Assembly (NCBI GenBank): GCA_016209865.1
Contig: JACQVL010000216.1
Coordinates: 1-12,039, forward strand
Length of the DNA: 12,039 nt
Direction: 5' to 3'
DNA from: Candidatus Latescibacterota bacterium
Lineage (GTDB): Bacteria > JAAXHH01 > JACQVL01
The position numbers and the translations under genes were made by a program. Positions 6,424 through 12,039 of this stretch are shown piece by piece. The stretch's first letter is position 1; each line of letters begins with the position of its first letter. The notes under the pieces were generated by a model, which worked only from the letters and a program-made list of their open reading frames with translations, had not been told where the DNA came from and searched no databases.

Positions 6424-7651
6424 ACGTGACCAGCGCGTTCCGTAATTCTCGCAAGAACGACTCCACATCCGTCACCATGCCGAGCGCCTGATGACTGCCC
6501 CGGTCGGTCAGCTTCGTCACCGTCGCCGGGTTGATGTCGACGCACACCGTCTTCACGTCCGCCGGCAGGAGGTTGCCCGTCGCGATCGAATGGAGCATCG
6601 TGGCGATCATGATCGCCATCCGGACGCCGTCGATATGCGTCCGCATCGTGTCCTGCGCGGCGATCATGTCGGTGATGACCTCCGGGAGCGGGCCGTCGTC
6701 CCGGACCGACCCGGCCAGGACGTACGCGACACCCCGGAAGACGCACTCGTACATCACCCCGCTCGTCACCAGACCGCGTTCGACCGCGTGCTTGATCGAC
6801 CCGCAGCGTCGGATGGTGTTCACCGTCCGCAGGTGATGTTCATGCCCGCCCTCGATGTTGATCCCCTCGCGCAGGGAGACGCCTAAGGAAGTGCCGAACA
6901 TCGCCGTCTCCAGGTCGTGCACCGCTAACGCGTTCCCGGCGAACAGGACGTCGACGTACCCGGCGGCGATGATCTCTGACAGGTACGGCCCCGCGCCCGT
7001 ATGAATGATCGCCGGGCCTGCGACGACGAGCACTTTGCCGCCCTGGCGCTTGATCTCGCGAACCTCCTTCGCGACCCCGTCGATCAGCAGCTTCTTCGGC
7101 TTCTCCGACGAGACAGTGCTGCTCATGAACTCGAACAACTCGCGCTGGCGGGCACGCTCCAGAGGGACGACCCGGAACCCCTGTTTGCCCACCGCGATCA
7201 GGTCGCCCTGCTTCACCCAGTGCATCGGAATGCACCGGGCGGTGTTCGTCGCAGGATCGAGCCGGATGCCGCAGTCCATCTCCGGGTGGTCGACGGGCAG
7301 CCACCGGCCGTCATGCCGGATGAACGTCTGCAGGTTGGTCGTCGCGTAGAACTCTTCGGGGAAGACGCCGTCCATATCGGCGGGCACGAACGCCGCCGGC
7401 GGGTCCTCTAAGACCGCCGCCCCGAACCCACGGAGCTGGTCGAGGATGCCATCAAGCCGGGCCTTGTCGGGCGACTCGATCCTGATCCGGGCGTAGCTCG
7501 GGTCAGCTTTGTGCCGACCGATCGTGAACTCTTCCACCTCAAAGTTACTCTGGCCGTCCGCCATGATCGCTTCGAACACGCGCGGCAGGATGAGGGAGTC
7601 GATGATGTGCCCGCGGAGCTCGATATGGGCGGCGTACGGTTGGTCTGGCAT
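6422..7651 (-). CDS. TIGR00300 / LOR-SDH family protein, ornithine-cyclodeaminase-like
   Basis: The 409-residue protein matches the TIGR00300 family as I recall it. An N-terminal LOR/SDH domain spans about 8-100 (HIELRGHIIDSLILPRVFE). A Rossmann-like part from about 205 has GPAIIHTGAGPYLSEII (212-228), FAGNALAVHDLETA (237-250), GGHEHH (268-273), VDINPATVTKLTDRG (371-385). Related proteins include an archaeal ornithine cyclodeaminase and the C-terminal part of cyanobacterial AgrE/ArgZ; the arginine dihydrolase domain of the latter is absent here. The reaction would be ornithine to proline plus ammonia, but its place between trpA and aroH gives no support for proline metabolism, so function is left open. 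The ATG at 7651 has GGAG (7660-7657) at 5 nt. The stop TAA (6424-6422) falls in the heptamer array. It is probably soluble: no signal or membrane segment is seen. Family call fairly sure, substrate not. Confidence 0.82.
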   Translation of the reverse strand: MPDQPYAAHIELRGHIIDSLILPRVFEAIMADGQSNFEVEEFTIGRHKADPSYARIRIESPDKARLDGILDQLRGFGAAVLEDPPAAFVPADMDGVFPEEFYATTNLQTFIRHDGRWLPVDHPEMDCGIRLDPATNTARCIPMHWVKQGDLIAVGKQGFRVVPLERARQRELFEFMSSTVSSEKPKKLLIDGVAKEVREIKRQGGKVLVVAGPAIIHTGAGPYLSEIIAAGYVDVLFAGNALAVHDLETAMFGTSLGVSLREGINIEGGHEHHLRTVNTIRRCGSIKHAVERGLVTSGVMYECVFRGVAYVLAGSVRDDGPLPEVITDMIAAQDTMRTHIDGVRMAIMIATMLHSIATGNLLPADVKTVCVDINPATVTKLTDRGSHQALGMVTDVESFLRELRNALVT

Positions 7652-7664
7652 GGCAACTCCGTCG

Positions 7665-7695
7665 ATTTTGGATTTTAGATTTTGGATTTTGGATT
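7665..7695. repeat. Heptamer array, ATTTTGG/ATTTTAG x4, upstream of the TIGR00300 gene
   Basis: ATTTTGG, ATTTTAG, ATTTTGG, ATTTTGG plus ATT, 31 nt. It begins 5 nt upstream of the Shine-Dalgarno of the TIGR00300 gene. The inverted partner at 7737-7767 is 41 nt away (28 of 31 positions complementary), the shortest loop among the pairs. Confidence 0.96.
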
Positions 7696-7736
7696 AGAGA
7701 ATGTCATGACTCTCTGCCAGGATGCCCTGTTGTCCC

Positions 7737-7767
7737 AATCCAAAACCCAAAATCCAAAATCTAAAAT
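7737..7767. repeat. Heptamer array, CCAAAAT x4, carrying the trpA stop codon
   Basis: AAT plus CCAAAAC, CCAAAAT, CCAAAAT, CTAAAAT, 31 nt. The CTAAAAT unit supplies the TAG stop of trpA (7763-7761). It is the inverted partner of 7665-7695. Confidence 0.95.
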
Positions 7768-8552
7768 GCTTCTCTGAGCGATCCCACAAACTCCCCAACC
7801 CGCGTGACCAGCCCGTCCGCGTCCGGGCTGCGCTCCATCACGTCGATGATCGCGCTCCCGACGATCACCCCGTCAGCCAGGCGGGCGGCCGCGGCCGCGT
7901 GCTGAGGGGTGGCGATGCCGAACCCGATAGCGAGCGGATGGGTCGTGTGGGCGCGGACCGTCGAGACGAAGTCCTCGACTCCCTCCGCCAGGCGGCTGCG
8001 CGCGCCCGTCACCCCGGTGAGCGAGACGCAGTAGACGAACCCGGTCGTGTGCTGATCGATCAGCCGGATGCGCTCCACCGTGCTCGTCGGGGCGACGAGG
8101 AAGATCGACGCCATCCCCTGCTCGCGGCAGGCGGCGGTGAGGTCCCCTGCCTCTTCGGGCGGGAGGTCGGGGACGATCACCCCATCGACGCCCGCCCGCG
8201 CCGCCTCCCAGCAGAACGCCGGGATGCCATACGCGATGATCGGGTTGTAGTACGTCATCAGGACGATGGGGATACGGGCCTGCTGGCGGATTTCAGCCAC
8301 TGTCTGAACGATCGCCCGGAGGGTCGTCCCGGCCTGCAGCGCCCGCAGGGACGCCCGCTGGATCGTCGGCCCATCCGCCACCGGGTCGGAGAACGGGACG
8401 CCCAATTCGATGATGTCCGCCCCGCGTCCCGCCAGCTCGACGACGAGCCGCTTCGTCATCTCCAGAGTCGGGTCCCCGGCCGTGATGTAGGGAATGAGCG
8501 CTTTCCGGCCGTTCTTCAACGCCTCATCGAACGTCTGCGCGATCCGATTCAT
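7761..8552 (-). CDS. trpA: Tryptophan synthase alpha subunit
   Basis: It cleaves indole-3-glycerol phosphate to indole and glyceraldehyde 3-phosphate in the alpha2-beta2 tryptophan synthase and passes indole to TrpB. The 263 residues are the normal length and form a TIM barrel. Diagnostic motifs are [11 protein letters not shown] near 19-29, [19 protein letters not shown] (the family motif holding both catalytic acids, Glu in ELGVPFSDP and Asp in ADGP), [21 protein letters not shown], the GVTGARS phosphate loop and [10 protein letters not shown]. The ATG at 8552 begins [13 protein letters not shown]; the RBS is modest (AAAGGG about 12 nt upstream). It follows trpB after 60 nt, the usual trpB-trpA order. 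The TAG stop is contributed by a heptamer repeat unit, so the last residue or two may have been altered by the insertion. Confidence 0.98.
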   Translation of the reverse strand: MNRIAQTFDEALKNGRKALIPYITAGDPTLEMTKRLVVELAGRGADIIELGVPFSDPVADGPTIQRASLRALQAGTTLRAIVQTVAEIRQQARIPIVLMTYYNPIIAYGIPAFCWEAARAGVDGVIVPDLPPEEAGDLTAACREQGMASIFLVAPTSTVERIRLIDQHTTGFVYCVSLTGVTGARSRLAEGVEDFVSTVRAHTTHPLAIGFGIATPQHAAAAARLADGVIVGSAIIDVMERSPDADGLVTRVGEFVGSLREAF

Positions 8553-8612
8553 GATGGGTTATCCCTTTTCCCACTTTTCACTGGACCTTGACAATAAGAC
8601 GAGCATCACCGA

Positions 8613-9842
8613 TTACTGTTTTTCCTGACCCCTGATCCCTGACCCCTGACCCCTTTTTTCCAGGTACTTCGCCACCGACTGCACGTCCTTATCCCCACGG
8701 CCGGACAGGCCGATGATGATGACCTGATCCTTCCGCATCACCGGGGCGAGCTTCATCGCGTGAGCGACCGCATGGGCGCTCTCTAAGGCGGGAATGATCC
8801 CCTCTGTCCTGGAGAGCAACTGGAGCGCGTCCAATGCTTCGTCGTCGGTCGCGCTCGTGTACTCCGCCCGGCCGGTCTCTTTCAGGTAACTGTGCTCCGG
8901 GCCGACCCCCGGGTAGTCCAGACCGGCGGAGATCGAATGGGCGACCTGTACCTGGCCGTGTTCGTCCTGCAACAGATAGCTCATCGACCCGTGCAGCACC
9001 CCCGGCGCGCCTTTTCCGAGCGTCGCCGCGTGCTGGCTGTGCAACCCGAACCCCGCGCCCTCCACCCCGATCATCCGCACACTCGCATCCTCCAGGAACG
9101 AATGAAATAGGCCGATCGCATTGCTCCCGCCCCCGACGCAGGCGATCAGCGCCTCCGGCAGCCGGCCTTCCTTCTCCAGAATCTGTGCCCGCGCCTCCCG
9201 GCCGATGATCGACTGGAAATCCCGGACGAGCATCGGGAACGGATGCGGGCCGGCGACCGAGCCGATGATGTAGTGGGTGTGCCGGACGTTCGTCGCCCAG
9301 TCCCGGAGCGCCTCGTTGAGCGCGTCCTTGAGCGTCCGGCTGCCCGACTCGACACCGATCACCCGCGCGCCCATCAGCCGCATCCGGAAGACGTTGAGCG
9401 CCTGCCGCTCCATGTCCTCCGTCCCCATGTACACGTCGCACTCGAAGCCGAACAGCGCGGCCACCGTCGCCGTCGCCACTCCGTGCTGTCCCGCCCCGGT
9501 CTCCGCGATCACCCGCGGCTTGCCCATCCGCTTCGTCAGGAGAATCTGGCCGATGGTATTGTTGATCTTGTGCGCCCCGGTATGGTTGAGGTCTTCACGT
9601 TTAAGGTAGATTCTCGCGCCGCCCAGCGTGTCAGTCAGCCGCGCCGCATGGTACAACGGGGTCGGCCGGCCGACGTACTCCGTGAGATAGTACCGCAGTT
9701 CCTCCTGAAACGCCGGGTCGCGCTGTGCTCGCTCGTACTCGGCCGTCAATTCCTCAAGGGCGGACATCAGCGTTTCCGGGACGTACCGGCCGCCGAAGAT
9801 GCCGAAATGCCCGGCCGCATCGGGCAAGGTGACGCTGGACAC
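8613..9842 (-). CDS. trpB: Tryptophan synthase beta subunit
   Basis: This PLP enzyme joins indole and serine to give tryptophan. The 409 residues have [13 protein letters not shown] near the start, GRPTPLYHA, the PLP lysine in HTGAHKINN (K92), ETGAGQHG with E114, [17 protein letters not shown], the phosphate-binding GGGSNAIG loop, GVEGAG and [15 protein letters not shown]. It is TrpB1-type by length and motifs. The start is GTG at 9842 with AAGGAG (9855-9850) 7 nt upstream; that RBS overlaps the aroQ stop, implying coupled translation with aroQ. The last 12 or so residues (GQGSGIRGQ then EKQ) are translation of a TGACCCC heptamer array and not native family sequence; the native end is near KYLEKR. 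The catalytic core is intact, so the enzyme should be active. Confidence 0.98.
   Translation of the reverse strand: MSSVTLPDAAGHFGIFGGRYVPETLMSALEELTAEYERAQRDPAFQEELRYYLTEYVGRPTPLYHAARLTDTLGGARIYLKREDLNHTGAHKINNTIGQILLTKRMGKPRVIAETGAGQHGVATATVAALFGFECDVYMGTEDMERQALNVFRMRLMGARVIGVESGSRTLKDALNEALRDWATNVRHTHYIIGSVAGPHPFPMLVRDFQSIIGREARAQILEKEGRLPEALIACVGGGSNAIGLFHSFLEDASVRMIGVEGAGFGLHSQHAATLGKGAPGVLHGSMSYLLQDEHGQVQVAHSISAGLDYPGVGPEHSYLKETGRAEYTSATDDEALDALQLLSRTEGIIPALESAHAVAHAMKLAPVMRKDQVIIIGLSGRGDKDVQSVAKYLEKRGQGSGIRGQEKQ
8624..8654. repeat. Heptamer array, GACCCCT x4, encoding the TrpB tail
   Basis: CCT plus GACCCCT, GATCCCT, GACCCCT, GACCCCT, 31 nt, followed by T6. Read on the minus strand inside trpB it gives GQGSGIRGQ. 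It has the same length and unit number as the ATTTTGG arrays but an unrelated motif. No inverted partner was found in the trpB-trpA gap. Confidence 0.95.
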
Positions 9843-9849
9843 AGGCTGA

Positions 9850-9855
9850 CTCCTT
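9850..9855 (-). promoter_or_regulatory. trpB ribosome binding site overlapping the aroQ stop
   Basis: AAGGAG on the minus strand begins within the aroQ TAA (9856-9854) and sits 7 nt ahead of the trpB GTG (9842). It supports the GTG start and suggests ribosomes finishing aroQ help start trpB. A strong hairpin (9867-9884) lies just upstream. Confidence 0.8.
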
Positions 9856-10330
9856 ACGGGGTGTCGTTCCCGCGCACGCGGGAATCCATTTTTTTGAGAT
9901 GATCGATCAACGCCCTCAGTCCCAACAGGTAGCTGTCCGCCCCGAACCCGCAGATTTGGCCGACCGCGACGGGCGCGACGAACGACCGGTGCCGGAATTC
10001 CTCACGGGCATGGATGTTCGACAAGTGGACCTCGACCGCCGGCAGGCCGACGGCGGCGATCGCGTCCCGGATGGCGAGGCTCGTGTGCGTGTACGCCGCC
10101 GGGTTGATCAAGATGCCGTTCGCCCACTCCCGCGCCCGCTGAACCTCATCGACCAACTCGCCCTCGTGGTTCGACTGGACGCATCGCACCTCAACCCCTT
10201 CAGCCGCGGCCAGCGCGCCAAGCCGCTGGTTGATCTCATCGAGAGTCACGTGACCGTACACGCCCGGTTCACGTAGTCCCAACAGGTTGAGGTTCGGCCC
10301 GTGCAGGACGAGGATTCTTATCGTATCCAT
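9854..10330 (-). CDS. aroQ: 3-dehydroquinate dehydratase, type II
   Basis: It dehydrates 3-dehydroquinate to 3-dehydroshikimate, the third shikimate-pathway step, as a dodecamer. The 158 residues contain [20 protein letters not shown] (catalytic Tyr on the lid loop), [45 protein letters not shown] (catalytic His) and [15 protein letters not shown]. The ATG at 10330 has AAAGGA (10342-10337) 6 nt upstream; the frame is open for 20 more codons to 10390, but those codons only read an octamer repeat. The native protein should end near DHLKK at residue 147, matching family length. The final [11 protein letters not shown] (11 residues) is the translation of an inserted GTCATTCCC-family palindrome, a known signature peptide of that element. 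It lies 64 nt after aroKB and 11 nt before trpB, so it is very likely in one transcript with trpB. Confidence 0.97.
   Translation of the reverse strand: MDTIRILVLHGPNLNLLGLREPGVYGHVTLDEINQRLGALAAAEGVEVRCVQSNHEGELVDEVQRAREWANGILINPAAYTHTSLAIRDAIAAVGLPAVEVHLSNIHAREEFRHRSFVAPVAVGQICGFGADSYLLGLRALIDHLKKMDSRVRGNDTP
9863..9889. repeat. GTCGTTCCCGCG / CGCGGGAATCCAT palindrome inside the 3' end of aroQ
   Basis: Arms TTCCCGC (9867-9873) and GCGGGAA (9878-9884) form a 7-bp GC-rich hairpin with a 4-nt loop, extendable to 8 bp with a 2-nt loop. Flanks GTC and TCCAT match the dRS3-like family. It is translated on the minus strand as [10 protein letters not shown]7 follows on the plus strand (9889-9895), so it would look like a terminator only for plus-strand transcription. 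Confidence 0.85.
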
Positions 10331-10356
10331 AGGCAGTCCTTTTCTTTCGTTTTTTC

Positions 10357-10388
10357 CCCTCTGCTCCTCTGCCCCACTGCCCCTCTGC
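10357..10388. repeat. Octamer array, CCCTCTGC x4, in the aroKB-aroQ gap
   Basis: CCCTCTGC, TCCTCTGC, CCCACTGC, CCCTCTGC, 32 nt, ending 7 nt from the aroKB stop. This is the only array with an 8-nt unit, but it again has exactly four units. No inverted partner is visible. Confidence 0.93.
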
Positions 10389-10394
10389 ACTCGT

Positions 10395-11984
10395 TCATCT
10401 CACCCGTAAACTATCCCGAATCATCTCCCCCGTCACCCCGTCCACGACCTCGACCGCGCCGATCCGCGTCGGCAGGACAAACCGGAGCCGGCCGCCGACC
10501 GTCTTCTTGTCGTGCGTCATCGTCCGGAGCATCCCATCGATATCGAGGGCGAGCGGCGCGATGGGCAGTCCTGCCCGCTCGATCAGCCGGGCGATCCGGT
10601 CGACAGACTCGCCATCCAGGAGATTCATCAGCTCCGCGATCCGCGCCGCGCAGACCATCCCGATCGCCACCGCCTCGCCGTGCAGGAGGCCGGTGTAGCT
10701 GAGCTGCGCCTCGATCGCATGACCGATCGTGTGGCCGTAATTCAGGATTACCCGGCGGCCCTGCTCCCGCTCGTCCCCGGACACCACCTCCGCCTTGATC
10801 TCACACGACCGGGCGACCAGGTGCGCCAGCGCGTCCCCAGACCGGGCGAGGACGGTATCGAGATGCTGTTCGAGGTATTCGAACAACTCCGCGTCCGCGA
10901 TCACCCCGTGCTTGATGACCTCCGCTAACCCGGCCCGCAGTTCCCGGTCGGGCAGGCTCTGCAGCGTGTCAAGGCTGATCAGCACCAGCCTGGGCTGGTG
11001 GAACGCGCCGATCAGGTTCTTCCCGCGCGGATGATCGACCGCCACCTTGCCGCCCACGCTCGCGTCCACCTGCGCCAGCAGAGAGGTCGGGACCTGGACG
11101 AACGGTACCCCGCGCATGTAGGTGGCCGCCGCGAAGCCCGTCAGGTCGCCGATCACCCCGCCGCCTACGGCGATGACCGGCGACCGCCGGTCCATCCGAT
11201 GATCGAGCATCGCGTCGTACAACCGGCTCGCCCAGTCGAGCGACTTGTGCGCTTCCCCGTCCGGTACCTCGGCGACCGCCGGCTCGAACCCGGCGCTCCG
11301 CAGCGCCCGCTCGACTGTGTCCCCGTAGCACCGCCCGATGCCGGGGTTCGTCACGATCAGCGCCCGGCTCGTCAGATCGAACGCCCGGAGGAGCAGGCCG
11401 AGGTGGGAGAGCACGGACACGCCGATGACGATGTCGTAGCTGTCCGGCCCCAGGTCAACCCGAACCCGCCGGATGGTCGTCCCGTTCACCGACTCCAGCA
11501 CCCGCCGGGCGACGGCGTACGCATCCAGGTTCGAGGTGTCGATCGTGTCATCCGCCTGCGCGTAAAACGGCGCGCGAAAGGCCAGCAACTCCTTGATCCG
11601 CTCGAGCGCATCCGTCCCGGCTAACATCGGGCGCTCGCTCGCGTCCCCGCCCGTCCGGGCGAGGATGACCTCCGGGGCGGCCGTGAGATGGACGACCGGA
11701 CCGAGCAACTTCAGGATGCGCACGTTCTCCGCGTCCAGGACGACGCCCCCGCCCGTCGCGATGACGTGGTCGGTCGCCCCGGCCAACCCCCGGACGATCT
11801 CCTTCTCGATCGCCCGGAAGCCCGGTTCCCCCCGTGTGCGGAAGATCTCAGGAATCGACAGACCCGTCTGCATCTCGATCATCGCGTCCGTATCGACGAA
11901 CGCCAGGCCGAGCGCCGCCGCCAACGTCTTCCCGACCGCCGTCTTCCCCGTCCCCATGAACCCGACCAGGACGATGTTCCCCAC
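10395..11984 (-). CDS. aroKB: Bifunctional shikimate kinase - 3-dehydroquinate synthase
   Basis: The N-terminal domain phosphorylates shikimate with ATP (fifth pathway step) and the C-terminal domain cyclises DAHP to 3-dehydroquinate (second step). Of 529 residues, about 1-168 are AroK: Walker A GFMGTGKT (8-15), DTD (31-33), substrate-binding GGG (78-80), lid ERPML (R118) and R137. About 172-529 are Aro[29 protein letters not shown] (NAD binding), [23 protein letters not shown], and the zinc ligands in [10 protein letters not shown] (Glu), [11 protein letters not shown] (His) and [11 protein letters not shown] (His). All catalytic features are present. The start is GTG at 11984 with a GAGGG-type RBS about 4 nt upstream. 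AroK-AroB fusions are known from Thermotoga and, as I recall, some Chloroflexota. The stop lies 7 nt from an octamer array. What lies upstream is outside the window. Confidence 0.96.
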   Translation of the reverse strand: MGNIVLVGFMGTGKTAVGKTLAAALGLAFVDTDAMIEMQTGLSIPEIFRTRGEPGFRAIEKEIVRGLAGATDHVIATGGGVVLDAENVRILKLLGPVVHLTAAPEVILARTGGDASERPMLAGTDALERIKELLAFRAPFYAQADDTIDTSNLDAYAVARRVLESVNGTTIRRVRVDLGPDSYDIVIGVSVLSHLGLLLRAFDLTSRALIVTNPGIGRCYGDTVERALRSAGFEPAVAEVPDGEAHKSLDWASRLYDAMLDHRMDRRSPVIAVGGGVIGDLTGFAAATYMRGVPFVQVPTSLLAQVDASVGGKVAVDHPRGKNLIGAFHQPRLVLISLDTLQSLPDRELRAGLAEVIKHGVIADAELFEYLEQHLDTVLARSGDALAHLVARSCEIKAEVVSGDEREQGRRVILNYGHTIGHAIEAQLSYTGLLHGEAVAIGMVCAARIAELMNLLDGESVDRIARLIERAGLPIAPLALDIDGMLRTMTHDKKTVGGRLRFVLPTRIGAVEVVDGVTGEMIRDSLRVR

Positions 11985-12016
11985 GTGTCCCTCACCTTAC
12001 CGCTTTCTTTGTTTTT

Positions 12017-12039
12017 ACTGATCACTGACCACTGACCAC
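12017..12039. repeat. Heptamer array, ACTGACC, truncated by the window edge
   Basis: ACTGATC, ACTGACC, ACTGACC and the start of a fourth unit, running off the window, about 32 nt upstream of the aroKB GTG. It is another motif variant (TGACCAC) of the heptamer system. Confidence 0.9.

Noticed and set aside
8553-8612. Regulatory element or inverted repeat partner between trpB and trpA
   Set aside because: No second copy of the GACCCCT motif and no convincing hairpin were seen.
9867-9895. Hairpin plus T7 as a rho-independent terminator
   Set aside because: The T-tract follows the hairpin only on the plus strand, where there is no gene to terminate; on the coding strand it lies inside aroQ.
10331-10390. 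Upstream extension of aroQ
   Set aside because: It translates the octamer array; the ATG at 10330 has its own RBS and matches the family N-terminus.

Overview
The window is GC-rich, densely coding bacterial chromosome. It holds two plus-strand genes on the left and a long minus-strand run of aromatic amino-acid biosynthesis genes. It reads as a core-metabolism locus: no phage, plasmid, CRISPR, rRNA or tRNA genes are visible. The organism cannot be named from sequence alone. A type I-beta DAHP synthase, an AroH-type chorismate mutase, a kinase-synthase AroKB fusion, a TIGR00300 protein and many heptamer arrays together would fit Chloroflexota or another deep-branching GC-rich lineage; this is a weak lean.

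Layout. At 1-1454 (+) lies the C-terminal part of the ClpB disaggregase, cut by the window edge. At 1552-2760 (+) is a stand-alone DnaB-like RecA-fold ATPase of unknown role, with its own well-formed sigma70-type promoter lying over an inverted repeat. A convergent 172-bp gap follows. The minus-strand run, in transcription order from the right edge, is aroKB (fused shikimate kinase and 3-dehydroquinate synthase), aroQ (3-dehydroquinate dehydratase), trpB, trpA, a TIGR00300/ornithine-cyclodeaminase-like gene, aroH (chorismate mutase), aroF (DAHP synthase) and a tyrA-pheA fusion (prephenate dehydrogenase plus prephenate dehydratase).

Together these cover entry to the shikimate pathway, its second, third and fifth steps, the chorismate-to-prephenate step, both prephenate branches (Tyr and Phe) and the last step of Trp synthesis. 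AroE, AroA, AroC and the early Trp enzymes are not here and may lie beyond the right edge. Some junctions are tight (aroQ-trpB 11 nt; aroH and aroF overlap by 56 nt). The looser gaps are largely filled by repeats.

The most unusual layer is that repeat system. Short 7-nt (once 8-nt) tandem arrays of at least five motif families occur at almost every loose gene boundary, and most have exactly four units. Several are arranged as inverted pairs around cores, three of which are about 102-107 nt long. A second family, a GTCATTCCC...GGGAATCCAT palindrome resembling neisserial dRS3, sits inside two of those cores and once inside the 3' end of aroQ. The repeats reach into reading frames: they encode the TyrA N-terminus and the TrpB and AroQ tails, and supply the stop codons of trpA and the TIGR00300 gene.
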